DNA of 17,092 nucleotides from Veillonellaceae bacterium (GCA_900766245.1 CAAFUR010000032.1:1-17092); one strand, 5' to 3'; shown: positions 5,663 to 13,569, counted from the first letter of the stretch. Numbers and translations: made by a program. The notes: generated by a model not told the origin, from the letters alone.

Positions 5663-7732
5663 ATGAAAGAATATACTAGTGATTTGATCAGAAACGTGGC
5701 GGTGGTCTCCCATGACGGGGCGGGTAAAACAGCATTAGTAGAGGCATTATTATTGTCTTGTGGTGCTGTAGACTTTGTTGGTAAAGGTCAAGATAATAAA
5801 CATATTATGGACTTTGAGCCAGAAGAAATCAAACGGAATGTCACTATCCAATTAGGCATGGCGCCTTGTGAATGGAAAGGTCATAAAATTAACTTCATCG
5901 ATACTCCAGGTTATTCTGAGTTTCATGGGGAAGTGCGGTCTGCTTTGCGCGCAGCAGACGGTATGCTTATGGTATTATCTGCTGGTACAGGCGTAGAAAT
6001 CGATACCATTCGTGCTTGGGAGTATGGCGTAGAATTGCAAATGCCTCGTATGGCTTTCATCAATAAAATGGACGTTGAAAAAGCAGACTTCTTTGGTACT
6101 TTGGAAAAAATGCGGGAATTATTTGGTAAAGCGATTATGCCATTGCAAATTCCAATCGGTGAAGGGCCTACTTTCAAAGGTGTCGTAGACGTAGCAAAAC
6201 GCACTGCCTATGTCTATGAAAACGGTAAGATGACAGAAGTGGAAGTGCCAGCTGAGCTATCTGATAAAGTAGAAGAAATTCGTGAAATGACTGTGGAAGC
6301 GGCTGCAGAGGGTAATGATACATTATTAGAAAAATATTTAGATGGACAAGAATTGACCTTAGAAGAAATTCGTCAAGGTTTACGGGAAGGTATGTTGACG
6401 GGTCGTGTATGCCCTGTCATGTGTGGTACTGCCTTGAGCCGTATCGGTATGGACCAAGTCTTAGACCGTATGATTCGCTATATGCCAGATGCAACGAAAA
6501 AAGTGATGACTGCTATCGGTGTGGACTCTCAAGAGGAACATATCGTGGTGGCAGATAAACCGTTTACTGGTTTCGTATTTAAAACAATCCTTGACCCATT
6601 TGCAGGAAAACAAAGTTTTGTCCGTGTATTCTCTGGGGAATTGAAAGTAGGAGATAAACTCTATAATGTAACCCGTGATGTAGAAGAAAAATGGGGTAAA
6701 ATGGTAACCTTAATTGGTAAACAACAAGTGCCAGTAGAGGTAGCAAAAGCTGGGGATATCGTAGTCATCCCTAAATTAGCAGAAACGAAAACAGGAGATA
6801 CCTTTGGTACAGCGGAATTTAAAGTACAATATGCACCAATTCGTTTCCCACAACCACTTTACCGCATCGCTATGGTACCAGAGAAAAAAGGGGAAGAGGA
6901 AAAATTAGCGAATGCTTTGGGACGTATTTCTGAAGAAGATCCAACTTGTGAAGTGGTGAAAGATGTGGAAGGTCGTCAAATGCAAGTGCGTTGTATGGGC
7001 GATGTCCATTTAGAACATATTTTACAAAAAATGGAACGCAAATATGGAGTGCGTGCTAAATTAGAAACACCGTATATTCCATATCGTGAAACCATTCGTG
7101 GCACAGTGGAAGTAGAAGGTAAACATAAAAAGCAAAGTGGTGGTCATGGTCAATATGGTCATGTGAAACTTGGTATTGCCCCATTATATGAAGGTGAGTT
7201 CGAGTTTATCGACAAAATCTTTGGCGGTGCTGTGCCACGTCAATACATTCCAGCTGTAGAAAAAGGTGTTCGTGAAACGTTGGAAAAAGGTCTTTTGGCA
7301 GGGTATCCAATGATTGGTATCCAAGTGACATTATTAGACGGTTCCTATCATACAGTGGACTCCTCGGAGTTGGCATTCAAAATGGCAGCAGCTCAAGCTT
7401 TGAAAAAAGGTGTGCCTGATGCGAAACCAATTTTGTTAGAACCAGTCTACAATGTGAATGTCATCGGACCAGAAGAATTTATGGGCGATATCATGGGTGA
7501 TTTGAATAGCCGTCGTGGTCGCGTACTCGGTATGGATCAAGGTGTGCGTGAAGGAATCACTGTGGTGAAAGCCCAAGTTCCATTGGTGGAAATGCTAGAT
7601 TATGTAACAGTATTGCGCTCCATGACGCAAGGACAAGGTGTGTTTAATATGGAGTTCAATGGATACGAAGAAGTGCCACATAAACAAGCAGAAACAATCA
7701 TTGCGGGATTTGCGGGTCACGAAGAGTCGTAA
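5663..7732 (+). CDS. fusA2: EF-G-like translational GTPase (EF-G2 type)
   Basis: At 689 residues it has the length and domain order of elongation factor G: an N-terminal GTPase domain, then domains II to V ending in the EF-G C-terminal fold (motifs GHGQYGHVKL near 490 and MGDIMGDLNSRRGRV near 610). The GTPase motifs are unusual. The P-loop is SHDGAGKT (16-23) where the main EF-G has AHIDAGKTT. The switch I end is RNVTI where EF-G has RGITI. Switch II is DTPGY (80-84), so Tyr replaces the catalytic His. NKMD is normal. I know this combination from the EF-G-like paralogues such as Thermus EF-G2, which bind GTP but are not the main translocase. Its exact role is uncertain. AAGGAGG at 5647-5653 lies 9 bases before the ATG at 5663; the ATG at 5657 has only a 3-base spacing, so I prefer 5663. 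An R1 repeat follows four bases after the stop. Confidence 0.9.
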   Translation: MKEYTSDLIRNVAVVSHDGAGKTALVEALLLSCGAVDFVGKGQDNKHIMDFEPEEIKRNVTIQLGMAPCEWKGHKINFIDTPGYSEFHGEVRSALRAADGMLMVLSAGTGVEIDTIRAWEYGVELQMPRMAFINKMDVEKADFFGTLEKMRELFGKAIMPLQIPIGEGPTFKGVVDVAKRTAYVYENGKMTEVEVPAELSDKVEEIREMTVEAAAEGNDTLLEKYLDGQELTLEEIRQGLREGMLTGRVCPVMCGTALSRIGMDQVLDRMIRYMPDATKKVMTAIGVDSQEEHIVVADKPFTGFVFKTILDPFAGKQSFVRVFSGELKVGDKLYNVTRDVEEKWGKMVTLIGKQQVPVEVAKAGDIVVIPKLAETKTGDTFGTAEFKVQYAPIRFPQPLYRIAMVPEKKGEEEKLANALGRISEEDPTCEVVKDVEGRQMQVRCMGDVHLEHILQKMERKYGVRAKLETPYIPYRETIRGTVEVEGKHKKQSGGHGQYGHVKLGIAPLYEGEFEFIDKIFGGAVPRQYIPAVEKGVRETLEKGLLAGYPMIGIQVTLLDGSYHTVDSSELAFKMAAAQALKKGVPDAKPILLEPVYNVNVIGPEEFMGDIMGDLNSRRGRVLGMDQGVREGITVVKAQVPLVEMLDYVTVLRSMTQGQGVFNMEFNGYEEVPHKQAETIIAGFAGHEES

Positions 7733-7736
7733 CTTG

Positions 7737-7916
7737 TGATGCTATGTAGCCTGTGGCGTTCTTAACTTAATGCAAAAGGGAAGAGCACGGTATACCCCTC
7801 ACAAACGGTATTTCATAATGTTTGTTCGGGGCACACCGTGCTCTTCTTGGGATTGCTTGATTTAGGCAGTAACAGAACGCCACAAGGCTGCTACGCATAA
7901 TGGCGTTCCTCAGGGG
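7737..7916. repeat. R1 repeat, copy c
   Basis: Third R1 copy, full length, from TGATGCTATGTAGCCTGTGG to CCTCAGGGG. The 19-bp hairpin arms are 7780-7798 and 7828-7846, and the inner loop pairing ACAAAC/GTTTGT is one base pair longer than in copy a. TGTGGCGTT (7752-7760) and AACGCCACA (7876-7884) can pair around it, as in copy a. It begins right behind the EF-G-like gene and may serve as its transcript end, although no clear T tract follows the stem on the plus strand. Confidence 0.83.
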
Positions 7917-7975
7917 ATATTGATTCAATTTTCTATGTTAATCGTAGAAGTTATTCGTTGCTTTTATAGCTAATG

Positions 7976-8088
7976 AAAACGCCTAACGAGACGAGGTTTA
8001 ACGGACCTCACACGTTAGGCAATTTCTGCTTCTATAGTTCTTGAGATGAGCCTAACGCTAGCTGCACGTTGGTGGCTCTTCCTTTGTT
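7976..8088 (-). ncRNA. Candidate small RNA from R2 copy b
   Basis: On the minus strand an extended -10 (TGCTATACT, with the hexamer at 8095-8100) would start an RNA near 8088. It contains the hairpin GAGCC/GGCTC with AACG/CGTT inside, then a terminator stem formed by GCCTAACGTGTGAGG and CCTCGTCTCGTTAGGC, followed by GTTTTC. About 110 nt. The layout equals copy a, but no intact toxin gene lies next to it. Confidence 0.42.
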
Positions 8089-8113
8089 GTTTTTAGTATA
8101 GCATAGTTTGTAA
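7981..8113. repeat. R2 repeat, copy b
   Basis: It has the same two parts as 1063-1176: the inverted repeat GCCTAACG...CGTTAGGC (7981-8020), then GATGAGCCTAACGC, CACGTT, GGCTCTTC, CTTTGT and TATAGCATAGTTTGTAA. Between R1 copy c and this copy (7917-7980) there is no complete gene, but the frame through TTC TAT GTT AAT CGT AGA resembles the toxin's LYVMLRR end. Confidence 0.73.
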
Positions 8114-8208
8114 CAGAATAAAAGGGGAGTTTCTTGTGTTGCATAATTTAGAGAATAATGGAATGTCCTAGGGTGGCTTTGTATTGCTAGGATTCTCAGA
8201 ATTTGTGT

Positions 8209-8237
8209 TTGACCTTATATGGTGTTGCTAGTATAGT
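8209..8237 (+). promoter_or_regulatory. Promoter of the YhcH-family gene
   Basis: TTGACC, a 17-base spacer and TATAGT, about 70 bases before the start codon at 8308. Close to the sigma-70 consensus. The transporter gene behind may be read from it as well, since I see no terminator in the 88-base gap. Confidence 0.75.
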
Positions 8238-8307
8238 AGATAGAGATAGATACGATTCATAGGGCGCTGTGGGGTGCCTTTTATATACGGAGATAAAGGA
8301 GTAAGTC

Positions 8308-8781
8308 ATGATATATCAAAATATTGCGATTGATTATACACAGTTTCGGTATCCGAAAGCGGTAGAGCGAGCTCTTGAGTTTTTGAAAGCGCATGATTTC
8401 ACGACGTTTGCAGGTGGTCGCTACCCGATTGAAGGTGAGTTGATGTATGCCAATGTGGATATTGTGAACACACGGGTTTATGAGGAAACGAAGATTGAAG
8501 GGCATAAGGATTACATGGATGTGCAATTTCTAGTGACTGGGGAAGAGCAAATGGAAATTCTCATTCGTCAAACTTTTCCGGACGTGGTTGAGGCCTACGA
8601 TGATAAGGATTGTTACTTTTATGATCCAACACAAGGTGGTACGGTAAAAATCGATGTTCGTCCTGGAGATTATTGTATTTTTTATCCTGGAGAATTACAT
8701 CGCACCTTGATTGCACCGAATGAGGTACAAGAAATTCGCAAGGTCGTGGTAAAGATTCATAAAAGTCTATTAGCCGAGTAA
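8308..8781 (+). CDS. YhcH/YjgK/YiaL family protein (cupin-like, sugar anomerase type)
   Basis: 157 residues, the usual length of this family, whose members include TabA and the N-acetylneuraminate anomerase NanQ. They have a jelly-roll fold with a metal site and act on sugars or sugar acids in the cytosol. Typical motifs are visible: GRYPIEGELMYANVDIVNTR near 35-56, then EGHKDYMDVQFLVTGEE, and a late PGDYCIFYPGELHRTL. The conserved His and Glu residues of the presumed metal site (EGHKDYMDVQ, ELHR) are present. AAGGAG lies 9 bases before the ATG. No sugar catabolism gene is adjacent, so the substrate is unknown. The following EamA-family gene lies 88 bases downstream and may be co-transcribed. 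Confidence 0.88.
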   Translation: MIYQNIAIDYTQFRYPKAVERALEFLKAHDFTTFAGGRYPIEGELMYANVDIVNTRVYEETKIEGHKDYMDVQFLVTGEEQMEILIRQTFPDVVEAYDDKDCYFYDPTQGGTVKIDVRPGDYCIFYPGELHRTLIAPNEVQEIRKVVVKIHKSLLAE

Positions 8782-8869
8782 GATTAGGCGTTAATAGGGT
8801 GTAGCAATGATGATAATTAGATATTCCGTAGATCGGTAATAATTTGTAAGGGTAGTAAAAGGAGGGACT

Positions 8870-9778
8870 ATGAACGCATATGTAATGAAAGGTATGTTAC
8901 TAATTGCATTAGGCGCCGTTCTATGGGGCTTTTCGGGCATGTGTTCACAGTTTGTGCAACAACAGCGGATGATGTCAGCAGAATGGGTAGTAGCTATGCG
9001 CCTTGTCATTGCTGGTGTGATTACGGTAGTAGCGGCCTTTTACCAAGGAAGAGCTTCTATTTTTAAGGTTTTTTCTGACTGGAAAGATACATTGCGGTTG
9101 GTTATATTTGGGGTCCTTGGTATGTGGATGTGCCAATACACCTATTTTAAAGCGATTGCCTATGCAGGGGCAGGGATTGCGACGGTCTTACAATATGTGG
9201 GTCCTGCATTGATTATTTTATACATCTCTATTACACGGTTAACATTGCCAAGGGTGGCAGAAGTAGTCAGTGTGGTACTAGCTACGGTGGGGACGGCGAT
9301 TATTGCTTTGCAAGGTGTGTGGGATATAGCAGCGTTAGACGATACACTTCTGACCTGGGGGATGCTATCTGCTGTAGCAGTTGGTATTTATACGCTGCAA
9401 CCAGTGCCACTATTGAAAAAGTATGGTACAGCACCCATCGTGGGATTTGGCATGCTTATCGGCGGGACCTTTGCGTGGATAGCTACACAACCTAGTTCTG
9501 AAGGAATTGTGTGGGATTGGTGGACCTATGGTGGATTTTGGAGTATCATCATTTTTGGCACAGTGGTCTCCTTTAATGCATACCTAGAAGGGGTGCGACG
9601 AGTAGGTGCCGTGACGGGGTCCATATTTTCATCCATAGAACCTATTTCGGCAGCGGTACTGGCATGGTTGTTGTTGGGCAATGAGTTTACACAGTGGGAT
9701 ATCATCGGCATGACCCTTATCATTGTTACAATATTTATCTTGGCATGGGATAAAGGTCGCGCTACAAATAAAAGTTGA
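8870..9778 (+). CDS. EamA/DMT-family transporter
   Basis: A 302-residue inner membrane protein with about ten hydrophobic segments and the two-repeat structure of the drug/metabolite transporter superfamily. The first repeat starts with LLIALGAVLWGFSGMCSQF, typical for EamA domains. The second ends with the family pattern SIFSSIEPISAAVLAWLLLG, then a membrane segment and a short basic tail. Members export amino acids or other metabolites, but the substrate cannot be read from the sequence. AAAGGAGGG precedes the ATG by 4 bases. The gene ends in TGA. Nothing appears broken. Confidence 0.9.
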   Translation: MNAYVMKGMLLIALGAVLWGFSGMCSQFVQQQRMMSAEWVVAMRLVIAGVITVVAAFYQGRASIFKVFSDWKDTLRLVIFGVLGMWMCQYTYFKAIAYAGAGIATVLQYVGPALIILYISITRLTLPRVAEVVSVVLATVGTAIIALQGVWDIAALDDTLLTWGMLSAVAVGIYTLQPVPLLKKYGTAPIVGFGMLIGGTFAWIATQPSSEGIVWDWWTYGGFWSIIIFGTVVSFNAYLEGVRRVGAVTGSIFSSIEPISAAVLAWLLLGNEFTQWDIIGMTLIIVTIFILAWDKGRATNKS

Positions 9779-9822
9779 CCGAATCTATAATTCGTGGTAG
9801 AACTAATAAATACAGAATGAAG

Positions 9823-9856
9823 GGTACAGATGCTTGTAAAAGTAGCTGTACCTTAT
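9823..9856 (+). terminator. Hairpin behind the EamA-family gene, possible weak terminator
   Basis: GGTACAG-A-TGCTT, loop GTAA, AAGTA-G-CTGTACC form a stem of 12 pairs with one A-G mismatch. Only TTATT follows, so termination may be partial. It lies between the transporter gene and tyrA. Confidence 0.4.
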
Positions 9857-9931
9857 TAGTAAGTGGGGGCATCTTAAAGCCTGTATAGGGTAGATAGATA
9901 CGTTTCTCGAGGTTGCGTGTAGGAGGAATAG

Positions 9932-10813
9932 ATGGCACGAACGGTTGGTATTATTGGATTAGGATTGCTAGGGGCTTCTCTAGCAAAAGCATTACGAGCC
10001 TATACGACATATGATGTCATCGGTTACGCACGGCGTCAGGAAATTTGCGACCTCGCCTTAGCTGATGGTTGTGTATCGCAGGCTTTCACAGCGGTGGGAC
10101 CTGTTATCACCGGTGCGGATATTGTGGTCTTTGCCTTACCACCACAGACAAATAGTGAACTTTTTGTGAAAGTAGCCCATCTGTTTCAGGCGGGGCAAGT
10201 GGTGACCGATGTGTCCAGTGCGAAAGATGAATTTGCTCATGCCGTGTACGCTCATATCCCAGAAGGCGTGCACTTCGTGTCTGTACATCCTATGGCGGGT
10301 TCTGAAAAAGGGGGCTATGAAGAAGCCCATAAAGATCTCTTTCAGAAAATGGGCTGGATTGTCTTAGAAGATGAAACACAGCCAGCATACGATGCTACAG
10401 TGGCGCAGGAGCTAGCTGACATGGGACGTGCCGTAGGGTCCCGCATCGAACGTGTGGACATGAAACGCCACGATGAGTGCTTAGCTATGGTGAGTCATAT
10501 GCCGCATATGTTGGCATCTGTTATGATTATCGCCGTAGGTAATGATGAACTGGGAGATAAGCGCATGAGCTTGTCGGCGGGAGGCCTACGAGACAGCACT
10601 CGTACCGCCAGTGGTCTACCGAGTATGTGGCAAGAAATTATCTACGGAAATCGTACGAATGTGTTGAAAGCCATTGAACAAGTAGAACAAGAATTAGCTG
10701 CTGTAAAACAGTTGCTCCATGCGGATGACAATGGAGATAGTTTAGGGCAGTACTTAGAGCGAGCGAAACAGATACGAGATCGTTTGCCGAGTCTGACGAT
10801 CAATAAGAACTAA
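9932..10813 (+). CDS. tyrA: Prephenate dehydrogenase (tyrosine biosynthesis)
   Basis: TyrA oxidatively decarboxylates prephenate to 4-hydroxyphenylpyruvate with NAD(P)+, the committed step to tyrosine. The 293 residues start with the dinucleotide-binding motif GLGLLGAS (9-16). The active-site region has HPMAGSEKGGY (119-129) and SHMPHMLA (188-195) with the conserved His residues. The family's GGLRDSTRTASGLP follows near 230. There is no C-terminal ACT domain, unlike the longer Bacillus enzyme, so tyrosine feedback through such a domain is not expected. AGGAGG lies 5 bases before the ATG. Other aromatic pathway genes are not adjacent. The 3' end of the gene, including its stop codon, is part of a duplicated segment. 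Confidence 0.94.
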   Translation: MARTVGIIGLGLLGASLAKALRAYTTYDVIGYARRQEICDLALADGCVSQAFTAVGPVITGADIVVFALPPQTNSELFVKVAHLFQAGQVVTDVSSAKDEFAHAVYAHIPEGVHFVSVHPMAGSEKGGYEEAHKDLFQKMGWIVLEDETQPAYDATVAQELADMGRAVGSRIERVDMKRHDECLAMVSHMPHMLASVMIIAVGNDELGDKRMSLSAGGLRDSTRTASGLPSMWQEIIYGNRTNVLKAIEQVEQELAAVKQLLHADDNGDSLGQYLERAKQIRDRLPSLTINKN

Positions 10814-10910
10814 TATATTTGAAAGTGCAACCTCGCTTTTTATCCATGCCTACCCATAGATAAGAACTAATGTGCTTGAAAGTACAACGATATTATTTAT
10901 GCCTTTGCTT
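10803..10910 (+). repeat. 57-bp direct duplication of the tyrA 3' end
   Basis: ATAAGAACTAAT, TTGAAAGT and ACAAC/GCAAC recur at a 57-base offset (10803 and 10860), followed by similar TTAT..ATGCCT blocks. The first copy contains the last codons and TAA of tyrA. The second repeats them as non-coding sequence. The remaining bases up to 10980 hold no recognisable element. Confidence 0.75.
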
Positions 10911-10983
10911 AGGAGTGAACTAGTATAAGGCATGTATTACAATACGAGGGAAGGCTTTCAACATAGGAGATAGGCAGAGCCTG

Positions 10984-10992
10984 TGATATAAT
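10984..10992 (+). promoter_or_regulatory. Extended -10 promoter for the 11121-12874 operon
   Basis: TGATATAAT is a near-perfect extended -10. No good -35 lies at the usual distance. It would leave a leader of about 120 bases before the ATG at 11121. Confidence 0.5.
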
Positions 10993-11120
10993 AGCAATAG
11001 ATGATTGAAAGAAATCGGCATAGCATATGCATGTGCATGTGAGAGCTTTCAAAAATATGTTACAAACAGGAAACATGATAGAGATAGATATAAAAGGCAA
11101 ACATAGAAAGGAGCGATAGT

Positions 11121-11534
11121 ATGACAGACGCAGCGCAAAACATTGTGGATCAAGTGCTAGAAGAAGTACAAAATACGCCAGGTGTAGGAGTAGACAATCC
11201 CTCGGAAGTGGCGAATCAAGCGTTGCAAGACACATTGGTAGCGAGTGTAATCCCTGAGGAGTATTGGCCTGAGATTGTATCTTGGGTATCCGAAACGGGT
11301 TTAGATACAGTCTATTTAGACAGTCGTGACCGTATAGGTGCATGGTGGGCGTCTAAAGAAGTGCGCTCCATGGGGTATACCTTGAATTTTACGAAATGTG
11401 GCAAGGTACCTAGTGAATGGTTCCCTGTGGGTGAACATTGGAAAGAGGCAGAAGTGGAGGCGCGCTATCGCTTGGTAGCAAGCTGGGAATCTTTAGTGGA
11501 GAACGGCGCCTTAGAGAAAGTTGAATTAGAATGA
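11121..11534 (+). CDS. Hypothetical protein, 137 aa, coupled to a MATE transporter
   Basis: I do not recognise the family. The protein is acidic and soluble, with no signal peptide or membrane segment. The first 45 residues are rich in Asp, Glu, Gln and Asn and look flexible. The rest contains several Trp and charged blocks (EEYWPEIVSWVSETGLD, DRIGAWWASKEV, SEWFPVGEHWKEAEVEAR). Start choice is firm: AAGGAG lies 7 bases before the ATG. The last bases overlap the start of the MATE gene by ATGA, so translation is probably coupled. That makes a role linked to the transporter possible, but nothing in the sequence shows which. The frame length, start and overlap argue that it is a real gene. Confidence 0.82.
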   Translation: MTDAAQNIVDQVLEEVQNTPGVGVDNPSEVANQALQDTLVASVIPEEYWPEIVSWVSETGLDTVYLDSRDRIGAWWASKEVRSMGYTLNFTKCGKVPSEWFPVGEHWKEAEVEARYRLVASWESLVENGALEKVELE

Positions 11535-12874
11535 AAGTAACAAAAAGCGTACCTTTATCGGTGGGGGCACTCAGTGTCCCTATCTTTATAGAATTATTTT
11601 TACTCATGTTATTGGGCAATGTGGACCAATTCATGCTCAGCCAGTATGCAGAAACGGCAGTGGCTGCCGTAGCCAATGCGAACCAGATTATCAATATTAT
11701 CTTGTTTTTGCTCATTGTCATGAGTACAGCTACCACCATTTTAATCGCTCAATATTTGGGAGCTAAGCGTGCCGATAAAATTGATGAAGTATATACGATT
11801 AGCGTTGCCTTTCATACGGTGTTCAGTGTTATCGCAGGGGCTGTGGTCATTATCTTTCATCAAACTCTCTGCGAATGGCTTGGGGTCCCAGCGGAGATTA
11901 TAGAAGAAACCGCACTCTATTTAAATATCACCGCTGCCAGCATTCCTATTACGGGTATCTACATGACCTATGTAGCAGTGTTTCGGGGGCACTCCATGCC
12001 TCGTATCACCATGTGGATTGCCCTTGTCATGAACGTGGTCCATATTATTCTGAATTACGTACTTATCTACGGTTGGGGTTCCATCCCAAGCATGGGTGTC
12101 TTAGGCGCATCCGTATCGAGTGTGATTAGCAAGGCATTGGGACTGGGTCTTATCATCTGGTGTCATCAATCACTGTTGACAGCTCGTCTGAAAGTAGAGT
12201 ATTTGCGCCCATTCCGGTGGGAAACGTTACGACAATTGCTGTTTATCTCTGTACCATCTGGAGGAGAAACGCTGTCTTACCAACTTTCACAGACGGTTAT
12301 CATGAAAATGGTCAACCTCATGGGGCTTGTGGTGATCACCACAAAAGTGTATGTGTACATCATTGCCACCTTCTGCTATATGTACACCATTGCCTTGGCT
12401 AATGCAGCACAAATCGTAGTAGGATTTCTCATGGGGGCTAAACGAGAAGAAGAAGTATCTCGTCGTGTGTGGTTTACAACAGCCGCAGGAGTTTCCATTG
12501 GAGTTGGATTGAGTACATTCTTTTACTTTGCTTGTGAACCAGTGATGCGCCTTGTAACGGATAATCAGGAGATTATCCAGTTGGCAAAAGATGTGTTATT
12601 TATTGAAATCTTCTTGGAAATTGGTCGTGGCGCCAACATTGTACTGGTGCAGTGCTTGCAAGCAGCGGGAGATATTCGGATTCCCGTGTTCGTAGGCGTC
12701 TTTGGCATGTGGGTCTTTGCTGTGACCTTGTCCTACTACTTCGGCATCGTCCTTGGTTGGGGACTCGTAGGCGTGTGGATCGCCATGGCTATCGATGAGA
12801 TCATACGAGCGCTCATATTTGTGTGGCGGTGGCAGTCGAACAAATGGAGAGGTCGTTCGCTCATATCGGTTTAA
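11531..12874 (+). CDS. MATE family efflux transporter
   Basis: A 447-residue inner membrane protein with about 12 hydrophobic segments in two related halves, as in the multidrug and toxin extrusion family, which exports cationic compounds in exchange for Na+ or H+. The first helices carry SVPIFIELFLLMLLGNVDQF, then A..VANANQI, typical of MATE N-termini. The second half contains PSGGETLSYQLSQTVI and later QAAGDIRIPVFVG, matching the family's QAxGD. The ATG overlaps the TGA of the gene before it by four bases, and no strong ribosome binding site is present, so translation is probably coupled. The last codons (RGRSLISV and stop) lie in sequence that resembles, in inverted form, the repeat units downstream at 12965 and 13103, suggesting the gene end was altered by a repeat. 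Substrate unknown. Confidence 0.92.
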   Translation: MKVTKSVPLSVGALSVPIFIELFLLMLLGNVDQFMLSQYAETAVAAVANANQIINIILFLLIVMSTATTILIAQYLGAKRADKIDEVYTISVAFHTVFSVIAGAVVIIFHQTLCEWLGVPAEIIEETALYLNITAASIPITGIYMTYVAVFRGHSMPRITMWIALVMNVVHIILNYVLIYGWGSIPSMGVLGASVSSVISKALGLGLIIWCHQSLLTARLKVEYLRPFRWETLRQLLFISVPSGGETLSYQLSQTVIMKMVNLMGLVVITTKVYVYIIATFCYMYTIALANAAQIVVGFLMGAKREEEVSRRVWFTTAAGVSIGVGLSTFFYFACEPVMRLVTDNQEIIQLAKDVLFIEIFLEIGRGANIVLVQCLQAAGDIRIPVFVGVFGMWVFAVTLSYYFGIVLGWGLVGVWIAMAIDEIIRALIFVWRWQSNKWRGRSLISV

Positions 12875-13018
12875 ATTCCTGTGGTTGTTAAAGCCAGCAT
12901 ATGTCGCATAAAAACTGCCCTGCGCGAAAGTTTTTATTGCAACATATGCTGGCTTTTCTGTGGAGAATTTAAACCGCTCTGAACAGGGGGCGCCCTGAGG
13001 GGAAAAGGATGTGGTTTG
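12867..13018. repeat. Palindromic element HD, copy 1
   Basis: A large hairpin with arms 12890-12904/12942-12956 and 12908-12916/12929-12937 around loop GCCCTGCGCGAA (12917-12928). Outside it, CGGTTTAAATTC (12867-12878), overlapping the MATE stop codon, pairs with GAATTTAAACCG (12965-12976). The right flank (D part) continues CTCTGAACAGGGGGCGCC and GGGGAAAAGGATGTGG. The stem followed by TTTT may also end MATE transcription. No credible gene: open frames across it on the minus strand are by-products of the palindrome. Confidence 0.82.
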
Positions 13019-13165
13019 AGCCCAATGTAGGCCCCGCAAACTGCCTTACGCAAAAGTTTTTGACAGAACACACGGGGGCTCCTTTGCGTTTATCGAGGAG
13101 GAGGAATTTAAAGCGCTCTGAGCGGGGGCGACCTAGGGGAGGGAAGAGTGTGGTTTGAGTCGCTA
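13019..13165. repeat. Palindromic element HD, copy 2 (degenerate)
   Basis: Tandem with copy 1. The core AAACT, loop GCCTTACGCAAA, AGTTTTT (13038-13061) matches copy 1. The outer stem is decayed, although CCCCG and CGGGGGCTC still pair partly. The D part follows at 13103: GGAATTTAAAGCGCTCTGAG, then CGGGGGCGACC and GGGAAGAGTGTGG, aligned with the copy 1 right flank. Confidence 0.75.
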
Positions 13166-13172
13166 AAGGAGA

Positions 13173-13200
13173 TTGGTATTGTATAAAAGTATGATATACT
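13173..13200 (+). promoter_or_regulatory. Promoter for the small gene at 13303
   Basis: TTGGTA, a 16-base spacer, then TATACT with TGA before it (extended -10). About 100 bases of leader follow before the ATG at 13303. Confidence 0.6.
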
Positions 13201-13302
13201 GTAGATATGAATAAGAATTGCGGCTGAGGGGTCTCTGTTATGGGGATTTCAGAGATAAGTGAATAATGCATAACGTAAAGTTGACAGCATGGAGGTATTT
13301 TT

Positions 13303-13461
13303 ATGTTTAAAGATATCAATTATTGTGACATACCTAATGAAATACTATATTCTTCAGAAGAGTCGATGATAGACGAACAACGCATTCTTGATGCAATACA
13401 TGCATTACACCAAGAGCCGATATACGATCATGAAGAAGTGTGGAAGGAGCTAGGTGTTTAG
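13303..13461 (+). CDS. Small acidic protein, 52 aa, possible orphan antitoxin
   Basis: The frame begins MFKDINYCDIPNEILYSSEE and ends YDHEEVWKELGV. GGAGG sits 7 bases before the ATG, and a good promoter lies upstream, so expression is likely. The second half is helical and acidic, and the ending (E-E-V-W-K-E-L-G-V) resembles the C-terminal tails of RelB- or Phd-type antitoxins, where such a segment wraps the toxin. No toxin gene follows on the plus strand: the next 340 bases hold only the HD copy 3 element and the promoter of the CobT pair. It could therefore be an orphan antitoxin, a fragment of one, or an unrelated small protein. The resemblance is by eye only. Confidence 0.55.
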   Translation: MFKDINYCDIPNEILYSSEESMIDEQRILDAIHALHQEPIYDHEEVWKELGV

Positions 13462-13569
13462 TCGTTTAGTGTTTTTTAGTATGCGATAAAATAACTGAAA
13501 TGGCCAGACCCATACATAGCAAGGATGATAAAATATTGGGGGTAGCGCACCGACGTGAGGTATATAAAA

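Noticed and set aside
12596..13319. Minus-strand open frames with the shared peptide SERFKF
   Set aside because: They run across the HD palindromes and into the MATE coding region on the other strand. The shared peptide follows from the repeated DNA, and no ribosome binding site supports them.
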